From an uncultured Clostridia bacterium (lineage in GTDB: Bacteria > Bacillota > Clostridia > Christensenellales > DTU072), in assembly GCA_934274515.1 (NCBI GenBank), contig CAKQTC010000003.1, positions 62,001-126,000 of the forward strand: DNA of 64,000 nt, written 5' to 3'. Shown one piece after another: positions 21,101 through 25,961 of the stretch. Every line of letters begins with the position of its first letter. Within the stretch, counting starts at the first letter, position 1. The notes beneath the pieces were generated by a model. It was not told the DNA's origin, did no database searches, and saw only the letters and a list, made by a program, of their open reading frames with translations. The position numbers and the translations under genes were made by a program.

Positions 21101-22655
21101 CGAAGCCGTTTTAAGCGAGAGAACGATAAGAGTTTTAGTTACGGAAAACTCCGTTGCAAGACTTTCGCTTAACGGGTTCGGCGCGGATTCGGCTACGCCT
21201 GTCACGTTTGAAAACGAGTATGCGTTCTCCAACGATATTCGAGATAAAATGTCTGTAACGAACGAAGTAACGTATGTTTTCGACTCCGTGAAGTTTGACA
21301 TAAACGAAAGCGACGAAAACGACAAAGCCAACAAAATCGGTGTAGTCACACTTTACTTCAAACTATCCGACATGCGATTTATCGACTTGTTGAACAAAAA
21401 CGAAAATATAGAAAATGTTTGTTCCGGTATTGCGCTGAGAATAGAACGTAGGTACGAAAACGACAAGTGGACGACCAAAGTTAAACTTATCGCCGCTACG
21501 CAAGAGATTGTCGATAGAGAGCCATTCTATACCCCGTATATCGGGACGGAACAAGTAATTGATTTTGCCACGGATTCGTCGGTAATAAACATATTGAAAG
21601 TATCCGTTACGAGAGTAGGTAAGGAGCAAAGCACGAAAGGTGTTATCGACGAAAACGACAATCTTTCCGATACTGCCGTTGCGTTTAGGCTGTATCAACA
21701 TTCGGCAAGCGGAACCAAACTTGCGTTCGAAGATTACATTGACAGGTCGTTTAGTTCGATTGATCAACAAAAGATCGAAAAAGACTTGCTTAATCCTCAA
21801 TCGACGCATTATTCCGGTATCGGACTAACCAACTCTTCCATAAGAATGATTGATTTTTATAGAGGAACGCCCGTAAAGACAAACTATGATTTCGTGGAAT
21901 ACTCCACGAAAAATGTAGGTTCCATGGTCGATATGCCCGTAGGCAGGTATGTAAACAGGGATACGACGTTCAAAAAATACGCGGGGCATGACGGTTATAG
22001 CAGAATCTATATGCCTACCGATAAGTATGATATACCTATGGCATACAAGGGGAATTCGATTAATTTCCGATTCAGTATGAACACAAACGGCGAACCCGCT
22101 CCCGGGAATAGGGCGAACGCGATAAAAATGTATTTCGGAATGAACACTCCGTACTGGGTTAAATTCGGGGACGAAATACTCGGTTTGCCGCTTAGGAAGC
22201 AAAGAGGACTTATTCTCGAATACGACGCCGTGGACAATAAATTATACTTCTCGTTCTATAAATACAGTTGGATATATGAAGAACAAGGAATAAATCTCTC
22301 GTCTAAGGGAATTGCGCTTAACGACGGAAAAGAGCATCAAATAACCGCGGAAATTGATTTTTCTCATACGTACGAGAGAAAGAAAACATTCATTTATACG
22401 GTTAATTTGTATATCGACGGCAACGACCTAGGCACCGCGCTGTATATACCCGTAGGTAACGATTTGAGCGGCTTGTCGTCCAAACACGTAGACGCGAGTT
22501 TGACGGGACAAAACGACGATATGGAAAATCCGCGCGACCAAATCTTTATGAAGGGAATTTATTATTCCGCGGTGGAAGTGCTCGGGAACGTCGAATTGAC
22601 GCTTAAAGACATCATAGGTTTCGACCAACAATATCCTAAAAATCCTAAAACGTAA
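9165..22655 (+). CDS. Giant (4496 aa) surface lipoprotein with Ig-like (Big_3) and MBG repeats
   Basis: I chose the GTG at 9165, seven bases after GGAGG at 9153-9157; ATG 9171 is the alternative, and ATG 9105 lies inside the promoter. A lipoprotein signal follows: K-K-R, a hydrophobic core, then the lipobox S-F-V-A-C, so the mature protein should be lipid-anchored outside the cell. Residues about 35-665 carry at least seven Big_3-like Ig modules, each with a Y-x-x-G-D/E start and a Y-x-D/N-G-S/T core. From about residue 1380 the repeats become MBG-like, including a Y-G-K-x-D-P-x-Y motif. Residues about 4290-4490 look like a concanavalin/LamG-type beta sandwich with no transmembrane segment. 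It is flanked by a terminator upstream and a riboswitch operon downstream, so it is probably monocistronic. Likely an adhesin or glycan-binding stalk; the ligand is unknown. Confidence 0.88.
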   Translation: MSMKKRFSVIFLILILICTVASFVACNDKEGESPIVGAVINVYPKTEYYLGDKFSLQDAQLTIMYEDGSTKVVPIDSTMVSDFDPNVLGEQTLTVKYEDITRYVTVTVKTAPVYALKVVSTNHKTEYVVGQTLDKKNLKLEVTYSNGYVSVLTDKDLTDDMFSGFDSATPADERQVVVSYGKKTCSFGISVVPKSVVNRELTAPSKKDYYVGDVLDFKGGTMFVAYNDNSENKFDLKTLYEQGKIGVVIDGESTVEFTKSGTQKTVTIIYDGQRFPYSVNVYENTADKLLIKKKPQNQIMGATKYDFSDGVITVSYKNGTVEDVSFTDERVSIDFSACDLNAVGDYNLQITVGGATITCEVKVIAPSPASLCVVRPEGEKIYQGKSIDFTQWKYYILLNNGKKEEKEGKSEFAVTESMLDGKTLSDFDFYQVGEITLPFKIKAGDGTDLSTSVKVQILAKEIVSLTINNAGRYVYSENDVLSVENVTFFAEYNNGDKGEEKAVESGMLVDEDGNAIDIATYLSNAGTHGRTIKKIYVTYTDPSFDTQGRGYFEVLLVKKAKKIEFSGESPKNKYVYGERFDSSDWQVKITYTDGSTGYFSGKNGDDFEGKEWKFSFILNKGTSQESEEKGFDKLGKYTVKLVYGEDENVYLTHNCDVTNYVVEVHSSKPFLGFVTEGTSPLLGGAYLLTIREDGTKENILLTEDILGKFVAPTYVVNSGYASAYIQANGCAAIDSYGGLWQEKVSNYYVKNENGYKPARGEYSSDVTYFVNVAEYYQEVWKNVYYKFYVKNGSEYRIADVNYAPSTEYFVANAKTITFSYEEHELQLPVFVAAKTITSVEISEINSEYDQNATEWDYSSLRLVVGYDNGTRDGVTGAKEATGGDKLLKFDDNDKKYGFTASNGLRYTIEIGKNETNGFVPFDFETFKSAFDSEKDIFNRESISVRIYDAINFETTVSGDVSVYVFEQLIKEIRFYLGEMENETFVAYFNQTVYVNEKKDVLKDGFGIKNDGTRTTNLKDNAYLSVVANNGNKAYYALSDNKLKSLQIAPHNEGSFSQSVNVSFALRNCSFNLQIRPNVIKSLDVRIVTADGKLSVIEKTDIDDEDVAIYAEYKDADGNDIEGKTLHLGQTEIEGYTKTDVFEFDANGKFNTTINVCYGGLKSPLDLTVRRRTLERITVITLPSTTVYVETPFANPSESKKLDYTGGKVLITFDNGESEEKSISNKDIAKNEGAFNPNKELTGGAQETQEIILSYSYYGVTKTTSFNVIIKDRKYVSVSYDELLGYSKKLICEYGAEESIMPLPVIKYYEWFNSNEQTLMEKNSSEEDVVGKYNVRYRDSLGVVSSVWPKEVGTYTVIYSYFEDKGDDNNNAFYDETVTLEITKKAVAIVINDYEFTFGDIIDGNNDTAFANYLGKSLWRITAVNNGIADGEPFCYDDTMETVIENVILRVYEKNSVTPITFVSDDAINKLFVGISAGEYVIKPTITLKEGNYELSPIVNQTEADCIVNKRKIVIAAENVSKIYGKEDPDYKFIIYDYDTVANAFAGTITTEMFAGDIFEKNLPSIGSKSGINYVSDGTSIYIDNVTEEYHLARDSEDTENVPDTHKIYSGPTDALRNYDVTYAYNNLQIKKSELVIEGSNVNRSYGTIELNYNVNGKDVTDTAFEFYPSPNTPFQHKDTFAKLFRNYFKDDYVFFYNASTNSIAREVVGNYDEWSVLYKNVEFFKDEQCSSPVGNKITDFSYEGKDYIGRYAAIPCSAQVGKYYCRILLDANLDNYDAKINEENKYSFVYDITKVKVALNAKSFIVTGSSAIRDNANSPSGRLLSEYFYGEGVETEETDKVEFGAKLDEMFKSNILGVVYTDINGNEIKYRLSMNVLNEQFKFVRKNVTDFDTGIHEINVKYNDENTTNYDIELTSVYTNAENYSLPYIKHFYNVWTAKYGEFVADTDAYASNAYVVVLPEFTQMGYGSNTTVDDDNPTFTHKELYSAKPLGTFTLNAFYTTDSVNYITAPSSGLSFTVKNKNPLYLTDTMLSAGEYDGTFAYSYFDTASKNYIYLGDTMVLGTADCLQIVKYLFNDKYTGDANNKLKFVQKFDYTVDKVQLATKVVSGTKSYDEKSYVPQIEITKGSICSGDLLNPTFDVEVEYIEQEKKTFSSVGMREYDVVDYGGGFSSGAFNLLYAGTYVLKLVNLGNANYEFVSEQNGEVASTPGTIRIVPINIPVYIKHHKNEDGDEFRIVKQYDITGTPRNAIDTTWKDASSTAEAAFAKYKTIDCYIVKRYKKNVIDDTYIESDLKFVPTNLVITTANEDGSYPTTVKRNAETGEVEGYPVRYRILNSEYINYSVVFVYKSGGNDDNPEFAEMTDKKYEFVIKPKKVNLHNFININSKKYDGNPASVASGLNNIKIIGDYTGDKIQINRLIFTFSRPLESTYVGSIESGYQYIKDNANGKAQDNKTDAGLLTVKVRYIDANQNENYEIIFGEEEVRYNGKEGIGKYTIEPGNVILDLQNTSRPFLTRQYDGYGLTNSENTSFTAAGSTLTPENDIIDSLDKMFYRLVVRYYGTKLDKKDEFNAVEASATDDATKVNLNGQICGYDAGYYWYDFLGVFIDAESGKYKSFAEFNPEATDWFSWNYRFVVKENKTISSHGCNGIYHLTKRDVYLAINSVDDENGTLISERDALNAPKSTAKDYTYYITYNGFTYKANVTNGVSDNKYYYDIKSDINALGNANRKFKYSFYVYRNGFFTNINSIENLKTYYDGKIESLTDGFFIGDGEIRDGSDGSLGAGIASFKSAYTNFNFVNAENGVAFRIRAREIGIDISIVNVESGASEMIYGTQFGADGGLYFKFSFTDENYSFVNGEDGYDENLVSIKSVINGIINKSNGRLMLEGGINGQSASVNLISSIIDSAIVNGEIIDKSKVIIIDGVVYVKIGQIDKTRFPANKYDGNNQIIDRYTANGTDLESSKDKYAFNVTGKSFRISRRELTITGIERDYFNKDTDTYVFDAFINGVNDLTAEEMKAEVNVILKVLDDNGKKSADYVKDNTRINRSTGTWNALDGRVYYVSIPRIQFKSNDSNYIVKTLTENNELNFSAWDGKSVATGDYVYLPLTINKAKVKVDYAFASSIKYGDAIGDNDGQILYSGLTALTGGIYTYENHATGELVYEEDVNYVDDDKNKKKLSDEQLDLRMEVKNAILLEAIRLLIAETKARTAGYSVKLYNPATISYVANMDEFENFEIEWGNLTYSVEKKRVELSMNAEKTTFITSDGQQYDYFTAKWSERYDLGYKKSGRLGYNVSIQKFNLYRESGMQTYDNLSEQITTLLGIKPQTENGEIIYEYKGVKHKGIDALMKAICKYEIYDDPISDNVITSGGKIRYVALKGLQSDNFEFVFNRKEIMVYPEIAGIGRHESQGTYANLITDTEASGEGVVVTESELKVKDLSMLVCFNFIGVVDENKLQYIDVKTNKYETSAYAGTAYNRTVKIIYDKDRSTINLDAKGQPSNGDVLLVQILLEETFGFPDDLSVTEIESNFFAVTIKKTGSNKIGYKETELDKAGGATLTAVGVSDTKELDEYLSYQAATYYLSNGQDEYSGKYDIVNLRARLLPIAAGSSMRNFEMTLYENALGKLVLGFAAGTSYVRSEYHHYFVTASEGSSADRFSFNEVLFGEGETGGEEPSEEQYGDAVVPYTYYERVGNSYVLTSDTVFIEGHSYYKKNLNVNGEYVRFVSESVINDDLVEMFDGASHSISVYIDKVGAFDNVNCLIVNRESDYPVGSEEGQGKFYEKTTKVSADRVYTVRVRIDNKSYIFTYNGEPYYYEKYESRIVYNELELPDEVNKEVTALQSAQFFGEKGKTGIDYNSLRVMIEQYTVQNRLIKTATNYNYIANVIFWPEGETDDDIPYITNEGTLKTLNELISGIGNVTISGGAEAMDAYNAPYNNEKSVISTTFTITDAKGNATSLDDDNLHGMYFYTYKTVYNYGDNLEAVLSERTIRVLVTENSVARLSLNGFGADSATPVTFENEYAFSNDIRDKMSVTNEVTYVFDSVKFDINESDENDKANKIGVVTLYFKLSDMRFIDLLNKNENIENVCSGIALRIERRYENDKWTTKVKLIAATQEIVDREPFYTPYIGTEQVIDFATDSSVINILKVSVTRVGKEQSTKGVIDENDNLSDTAVAFRLYQHSASGTKLAFEDYIDRSFSSIDQQKIEKDLLNPQSTHYSGIGLTNSSIRMIDFYRGTPVKTNYDFVEYSTKNVGSMVDMPVGRYVNRDTTFKKYAGHDGYSRIYMPTDKYDIPMAYKGNSINFRFSMNTNGEPAPGNRANAIKMYFGMNTPYWVKFGDEILGLPLRKQRGLILEYDAVDNKLYFSFYKYSWIYEEQGINLSSKGIALNDGKEHQITAEIDFSHTYERKKTFIYTVNLYIDGNDLGTALYIPVGNDLSGLSSKHVDASLTGQNDDMENPRDQIFMKGIYYSAVEVLGNVELTLKDIIGFDQQYPKNPKT

Positions 22656-22684
22656 TAATTAATACGTTTTGATGGGCATAATCG

Positions 22685-22713
22685 TTGACGAAAGAGAAAT
22701 ATAAGAGTAATAT
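22685..22713 (+). promoter_or_regulatory. Sigma-A promoter of the FMN-riboswitch operon
   Basis: TTGACG (22685-22690) and TAATAT (22708-22713) are spaced by 17 bases. The predicted start near 22720 lies about ten bases before the riboswitch aptamer. Just upstream (about 22648-22671) is an AT-rich 7-bp hairpin that might weakly terminate the preceding gene, but it lacks a T-run. Confidence 0.8.
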
Positions 22714-22730
22714 TAAGTAAAAGAAAAGAT

Positions 22731-22852
22731 TTCAGGGCGGGGTGAAAGTCCCCACCGGTGGTACAGTCCACGAGCCGATGTTAGGCGTTGCCGAACAAAG
22801 GTTGAGCGGGGGAAGTTCCCGCACCGACGGTTATAGTCCGGATGAAAGAAAG
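22731..22852 (+). promoter_or_regulatory. FMN riboswitch (RFN element)
   Basis: The highly conserved RFN segments occur in order: the 5' element from 22731 with CAGGGC at 22733-22738 and the GGGGTGAAAGTCCCC hairpin, the ACCGG-TGGTACAGTCC segment, a variable hairpin, a second GGGG-AAGTTCCC-type hairpin, ACCGACGGTTATAGTCCGGA, and the closing GATGAAAG strand. The aptamer binds flavin mononucleotide. A rho-independent terminator follows at 22868-22893, so control is most likely premature termination when FMN is plentiful. The terminator's 5' arm is complementary to CAGGGC at the aptamer's 5' end, giving a plausible antiterminator. The downstream gene is a riboflavin transporter, which fits. Confidence 0.97.
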
Positions 22853-22867
22853 TAAACACACACTTGT

Positions 22868-22893
22868 AAGCCCTGTTTTTTGCAGGGCTTTTT
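22868..22893 (+). terminator. Riboswitch-controlled terminator
   Basis: An 8-bp stem (22868-22875 with 22883-22890) encloses a 7-base loop and runs into T at 22889-22893. It lies between the FMN aptamer and ribU, and so is the likely expression platform. Confidence 0.88.
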
Positions 22894-22940
22894 CATTCGG
22901 AAAGACTTTGCATAAAAGAAAAAACGGGAGAAGTCTAAAA

Positions 22941-23744
22941 ATGAAAAAAAAGTTAAAAATCAGTACCGCATACGTTGCAAAAATCGCAATGCTCAGCGCG
23001 CTTGCTTTCGTGCTGTATATGTATGGTAAATTTAATTTGCCGTTTATGTTTCCGCAATTTCTGGAAATGCAATTTTCCGAACTGCCTGCGTTGCTCGCAG
23101 GGTTTTCTATGGGACCCGTGGCAGGCGCGCTCGTTATTATAATTAAATGTTTGATTAAGTTTCCGTTTTCGTCCACAATGTATGTCGGCGAACTTATGGA
23201 CATAATACTAGGACTGTTTTTCGTGCTACCTGCGAGCATTATTTATGCGAAAAAGAAAACAAAAAAACACGCGATTATCGGGCTTATATCGGGAACGTTA
23301 TCCGCGACGGCTATGTCGCTGCTTTTCAATAGATTTATTGCCATTCCGTTATACGTCAACGCGTTTCACTTGGAGTTCAGTACAATAGTCGGAATGCTAT
23401 CGGGACTTTATCCGAAAATCAACAACGATAATTTTTACGGGTTCTATATTTTCGTAGGCGTGTTACCGTTCAACTTGCTACGTTTAGGGCTTGTCAGCAT
23501 AATCACGTTTTTCGTTTATAAACGGCTATCAGGGCTTCTTCACTGGGAAAAAAGTGCGAAACAAATCGTGAAACAAACGGAAACCGCTGTTGGGAAAGAA
23601 ACGCATATAGCGAAAAAAGTTCTTGAAGGGAAGGAAGAAAACGAAAGTAACGCAAAATCCGACGAAACTGGTGCAAAAATTGCTATAAACTGTATGTCGG
23701 ACGAAAAACCCGACTACGAAAGCGATTGCAAAAACAACAAATAA
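22941..23744 (+). CDS. ribU: RibU, riboflavin-specific S component of an ECF transporter
   Basis: This 267-residue integral membrane protein binds riboflavin and works with the shared EcfA/EcfA'/EcfT energizing module, which is not in this window. The start is ATG 22941 with GGGAG at 22926-22930. An upstream in-frame ATG at 22854 and earlier codons lie in the riboswitch and terminator. About six hydrophobic helices cover residues 8-200. The early F-x-E-M-Q-F-S-E-L-P-A-L segment followed by G-x-x-x-G-P-x-x-G is typical of RibU. The last 60 or so residues form a polar, Lys/Glu-rich tail beyond the usual family length (about 190-200 residues); its role is unknown. Family, FMN riboswitch and promoter all agree on riboflavin uptake repressed by FMN. 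Confidence 0.93.
   Translation: MKKKLKISTAYVAKIAMLSALAFVLYMYGKFNLPFMFPQFLEMQFSELPALLAGFSMGPVAGALVIIIKCLIKFPFSSTMYVGELMDIILGLFFVLPASIIYAKKKTKKHAIIGLISGTLSATAMSLLFNRFIAIPLYVNAFHLEFSTIVGMLSGLYPKINNDNFYGFYIFVGVLPFNLLRLGLVSIITFFVYKRLSGLLHWEKSAKQIVKQTETAVGKETHIAKKVLEGKEENESNAKSDETGAKIAINCMSDEKPDYESDCKNNK
23681..23689 (+). promoter_or_regulatory. Possible internal extended -10 promoter before tsaE
   Basis: TGC followed by TATAAA (23684-23689) inside the 3' end of ribU fits an extended -10 element and has no good -35 partner. If active, it would start transcripts near 23696 and free tsaE and the genes after it from riboswitch control. Confidence 0.3.
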
Positions 23745-23760
23745 GGATTATAATAATCCT
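23744..23760 (+). other. Hairpin covering the tsaE ribosome-binding region
   Basis: A perfect 7-bp inverted repeat (23744-23750 with 23754-23760, 3-base loop) fills the whole ribU-tsaE spacer, includes the only AAGGA-like ribosome site and ends directly before the tsaE ATG. Confidence 0.5.
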
Positions 23761-24189
23761 ATGAAATTTATATCGAACTCGCCCGAAGAAACAATGAAAT
23801 TTGCAGAAAAAGTCGCTGCGCTATGTAAAGGCAACGAAGTTATTTTGTTAAGCGGCGATTTAGGCGCCGGGAAAACGACGTTTACGAAAGGTTTTGCTCT
23901 AGGACTAGGAATATCGGCGACGATTACAAGCCCGACTTTTACGTTGATGAAAACGTACAAAGGCGGACGCTTGACGCTTTATCATTTCGATTTATACCGT
24001 GCGATAAGCGAAGACGACGTAGAAGAACTTGGTTTTGAAGAATACTTTAACGACGGCGGAGTATGCGTAATCGAATGGAACAAGTTTAACAATTTTCCGG
24101 GAAAAGTGATAAAGATAAATTTTACTTATGGCGACGGCGATGTGCGCGCGATTGAAACGGAGGGGTTAGATGAAAGTTCTTTGCGTTGA
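23761..24189 (+). CDS. tsaE: TsaE, ATPase for t6A tRNA modification
   Basis: TsaE is the P-loop ATPase that resets the TsaB-TsaD-TsaE complex making N6-threonylcarbamoyladenosine at position 37 of ANN-decoding tRNAs. The 142-residue length matches the family. The Walker A motif G-D-L-G-A-G-K-T-T begins at residue 32 with Lys38. It is followed by the conserved S-P-T-F-T and H-x-D-L-Y-R segments and, later, V-x-x-I-E-W. It starts 16 bases after ribU, and its end overlaps the start of tsaB by 20 bases, so the two are probably translationally coupled. The synthase subunit TsaD is not seen in this window. Identification is firm. Confidence 0.96.
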   Translation: MKFISNSPEETMKFAEKVAALCKGNEVILLSGDLGAGKTTFTKGFALGLGISATITSPTFTLMKTYKGGRLTLYHFDLYRAISEDDVEELGFEEYFNDGGVCVIEWNKFNNFPGKVIKINFTYGDGDVRAIETEGLDESSLR

Positions 24190-24724
24190 CACGACTACGG
24201 ATAGGATAGTGCTTGCTTTGTATATAGACGGAAACAAGGCTTTTTTTATCGGCGAAAAGGGGTGCAAAAAGCACAATGCCGTTTTGCTTGAAGAAATAGA
24301 CGCGATTTTACGTGAAAATTCGGTGGATATTAACGAAATCGATTACTTCGGCGTATGTATCGGTCCGGGGTCGTTTACAGGTATAAGAATAGGTGTCGCC
24401 ACCGTAAATGCTTTTGCACTTGCTCTCGGACGAAAAGCGGTTGAAGTGACTTCTCTTGAAATTGAAGATGACGGAACGGAGAAACTTGTACTGCTTTCTT
24501 GCGGACACGGAAATTATTATGTCGGGAGTTTTGGTAATGAAACGAAATATTTTGACGTTAGCGTTGCGGACATTGAAAAACTCGAAGTAAAAAAAGTTTA
24601 TATTGAAGAAACCGACGCCGAAAAGTTCTTAGAGAAGACCCTTACAAAAATTTTTGACAAACAATACGTGGAACAAGCGCGTCCGTTTTACCTTAAAAAG
24701 TCTTCTGCGGAACGCGCGGAGTAA
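24170..24724 (+). CDS. tsaB: TsaB, t6A modification scaffold protein
   Basis: TsaB is the inactive Kae1-like paralogue that bridges TsaD and TsaE. The protein begins M-K-V-L-C-V-D-T-T-T and carries the family G-P-G-S-F-T-G-I-R-I-G signature near residue 65. A strong GGAGG site precedes the ATG, which lies inside the tsaE reading frame. At 184 residues it is shorter than typical TsaB (about 220-240 residues); the C-terminal part appears reduced rather than frameshifted, since the stop is followed directly by rimI in good register. It is part of the tsaE-tsaB-rimI cluster common in Bacillota. Confidence 0.94.
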   Translation: MKVLCVDTTTDRIVLALYIDGNKAFFIGEKGCKKHNAVLLEEIDAILRENSVDINEIDYFGVCIGPGSFTGIRIGVATVNAFALALGRKAVEVTSLEIEDDGTEKLVLLSCGHGNYYVGSFGNETKYFDVSVADIEKLEVKKVYIEETDAEKFLEKTLTKIFDKQYVEQARPFYLKKSSAERAE

Positions 24725-24729
24725 AACAT

Positions 24730-25167
24730 ATGGACAAAATTCTTCCGCTTAGCAACGAAAACGTATCGAATGTAGCAAAAATCGACGCCTTGTGTTTTGT
24801 CGGCGAAAAATGGAGCGAAAATCTCTTTAAGGAAGAAATCGGCGACGAAAGTAAATATTACGCCGTGTTTTACGATAACGACAAAGTCGTCGGGTTCGGT
24901 TCTTATGTTCAAATTTTAGACGAAGGGCATATACTAAATATAGCGGTGCTGCCCGAATATAGACGAAAAGGCATCGCGTCTCGAATTTTATCTAATTTAA
25001 TTGAAAACGGAAAAAGTAACGGTATTGTCGCGTTTACTTTGGAAGTGCGCGTAGGCAATGTTCCTGCTCGTACGCTATACGAAAGATACGGTTTCAAACT
25101 TGTCGGCATAAGAAAAAAATTCTATCCCGACAAAGAAGACGCCGGGATTTATTGGCTGTACGTGTAA
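24730..25167 (+). CDS. rimI: RimI-type ribosomal protein alanine N-acetyltransferase
   Basis: This is a GNAT-fold acetyltransferase of 145 residues. RimI proteins acetylate the N-terminal alanine of ribosomal protein S18 using acetyl-CoA. The acetyl-CoA-binding R-R-K-G-I-A segment (about residues 79-84) follows the V-L-P-E-Y strand. The Y-E-R-Y-G-F motif near residue 117 is the usual RimI C-terminal signature. It lies 5 bases after tsaB, in the standard tsaE-tsaB-rimI order, which supports RimI over a generic GNAT enzyme; substrate specificity is inferred from this context. Its 3' end overlaps the possible TTG start of the next gene. Confidence 0.9.
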   Translation: MDKILPLSNENVSNVAKIDALCFVGEKWSENLFKEEIGDESKYYAVFYDNDKVVGFGSYVQILDEGHILNIAVLPEYRRKGIASRILSNLIENGKSNGIVAFTLEVRVGNVPARTLYERYGFKLVGIRKKFYPDKEDAGIYWLYV

Positions 25168-25961
25168 GGGGGATTTTAATTTTAATTCATCACGTTCAAT
25201 ACGGACATGGTAACGACGTAATATGTTTGCACGGCTGGGGCGGGAGTTGCGACAGTTTTTTAGGTTTGGCAAAATTTTTGCAAAACAATTACCGCGTTAC
25301 GCTCGTTGATTTTTACGGGTTCGGACAAACTCCGCATCCGTCAACTCCGCTTACGGTGGACGATTACGTTTTGGCGATAGTAAAAATAATTCGACACTAT
25401 AATATGAAAAAAGCGTCGCTTGTTTGCCATTCGTTCGGCGGACGAGTGGGAATAAAACTTGCGGCAAAATACGGTTATTTGCTCGATAAACTTATTCTTG
25501 TAGATAGCGCGGGACTTATACCGCGACGAACTCTCAAATATTATTATAAAATCATCAAACATAAAATATTAACCAAACTTAACATTCCTCACGAAGCAGG
25601 AAGCAGCGATTACAAAAAATTATGCGGAACAATGCGTGAAACGTTTAGGAACGTCATCGGTGAAGATTTATCCGCCTGTCTATCCAAGATTACCATTCCG
25701 ACTTTGCTTGTTTGGGGTAACAAAGATAAAGATACGCCCATATATATGGCAAGAAAGATGCTTAAAAAAATCAGACGTAGCAAATTAGCGGTTTTTTGCG
25801 AATGCGGACATTTTGCGTACGTCGATAGATACGGGTTGTTTTGTCAAATCGTTGAAGAGTTCTTGTCGGAGGGGGATGAAAATGTGGTGGGCAATATCGG
25901 CTATACTCGCGATTACGGGCGCAGTCGTACAATTAAGATACCTTACGTTAAGTCAAAATAA
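25152..25961 (+). CDS. Alpha/beta hydrolase fold protein
   Basis: This is a cytoplasmic-type alpha/beta hydrolase of up to 269 residues. The oxyanion-side H-G-W-G-G motif is near residue 27. The nucleophile elbow is C-H-S-F-G-G with Ser94 (counted from the TTG), the acid is probably Asp in W-G-N-K-D-K-D, and the late His is in E-C-G-H-F. The triad is complete, so it is probably an active esterase, lipase or related enzyme; the substrate is unknown. The start is uncertain. No in-frame ATG or GTG precedes the domain: TTG 25152 overlaps rimI by 16 bases, while a strong AAGGGGG at 25166-25171 points to a start near 25179-25185, where only ATT and TTA codons stand. The 3' end overlaps the next gene. 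Confidence 0.85.
   Translation: MAVRVRGILILIHHVQYGHGNDVICLHGWGGSCDSFLGLAKFLQNNYRVTLVDFYGFGQTPHPSTPLTVDDYVLAIVKIIRHYNMKKASLVCHSFGGRVGIKLAAKYGYLLDKLILVDSAGLIPRRTLKYYYKIIKHKILTKLNIPHEAGSSDYKKLCGTMRETFRNVIGEDLSACLSKITIPTLLVWGNKDKDTPIYMARKMLKKIRRSKLAVFCECGHFAYVDRYGLFCQIVEEFLSEGDENVVGNIGYTRDYGRSRTIKIPYVKSK

Noticed and set aside
22842..22940. Longer ribU with a start inside the riboswitch
   Set aside because: Those bases are the aptamer's closing strand and the terminator; GGGAG and the first membrane helix support ATG 22941.
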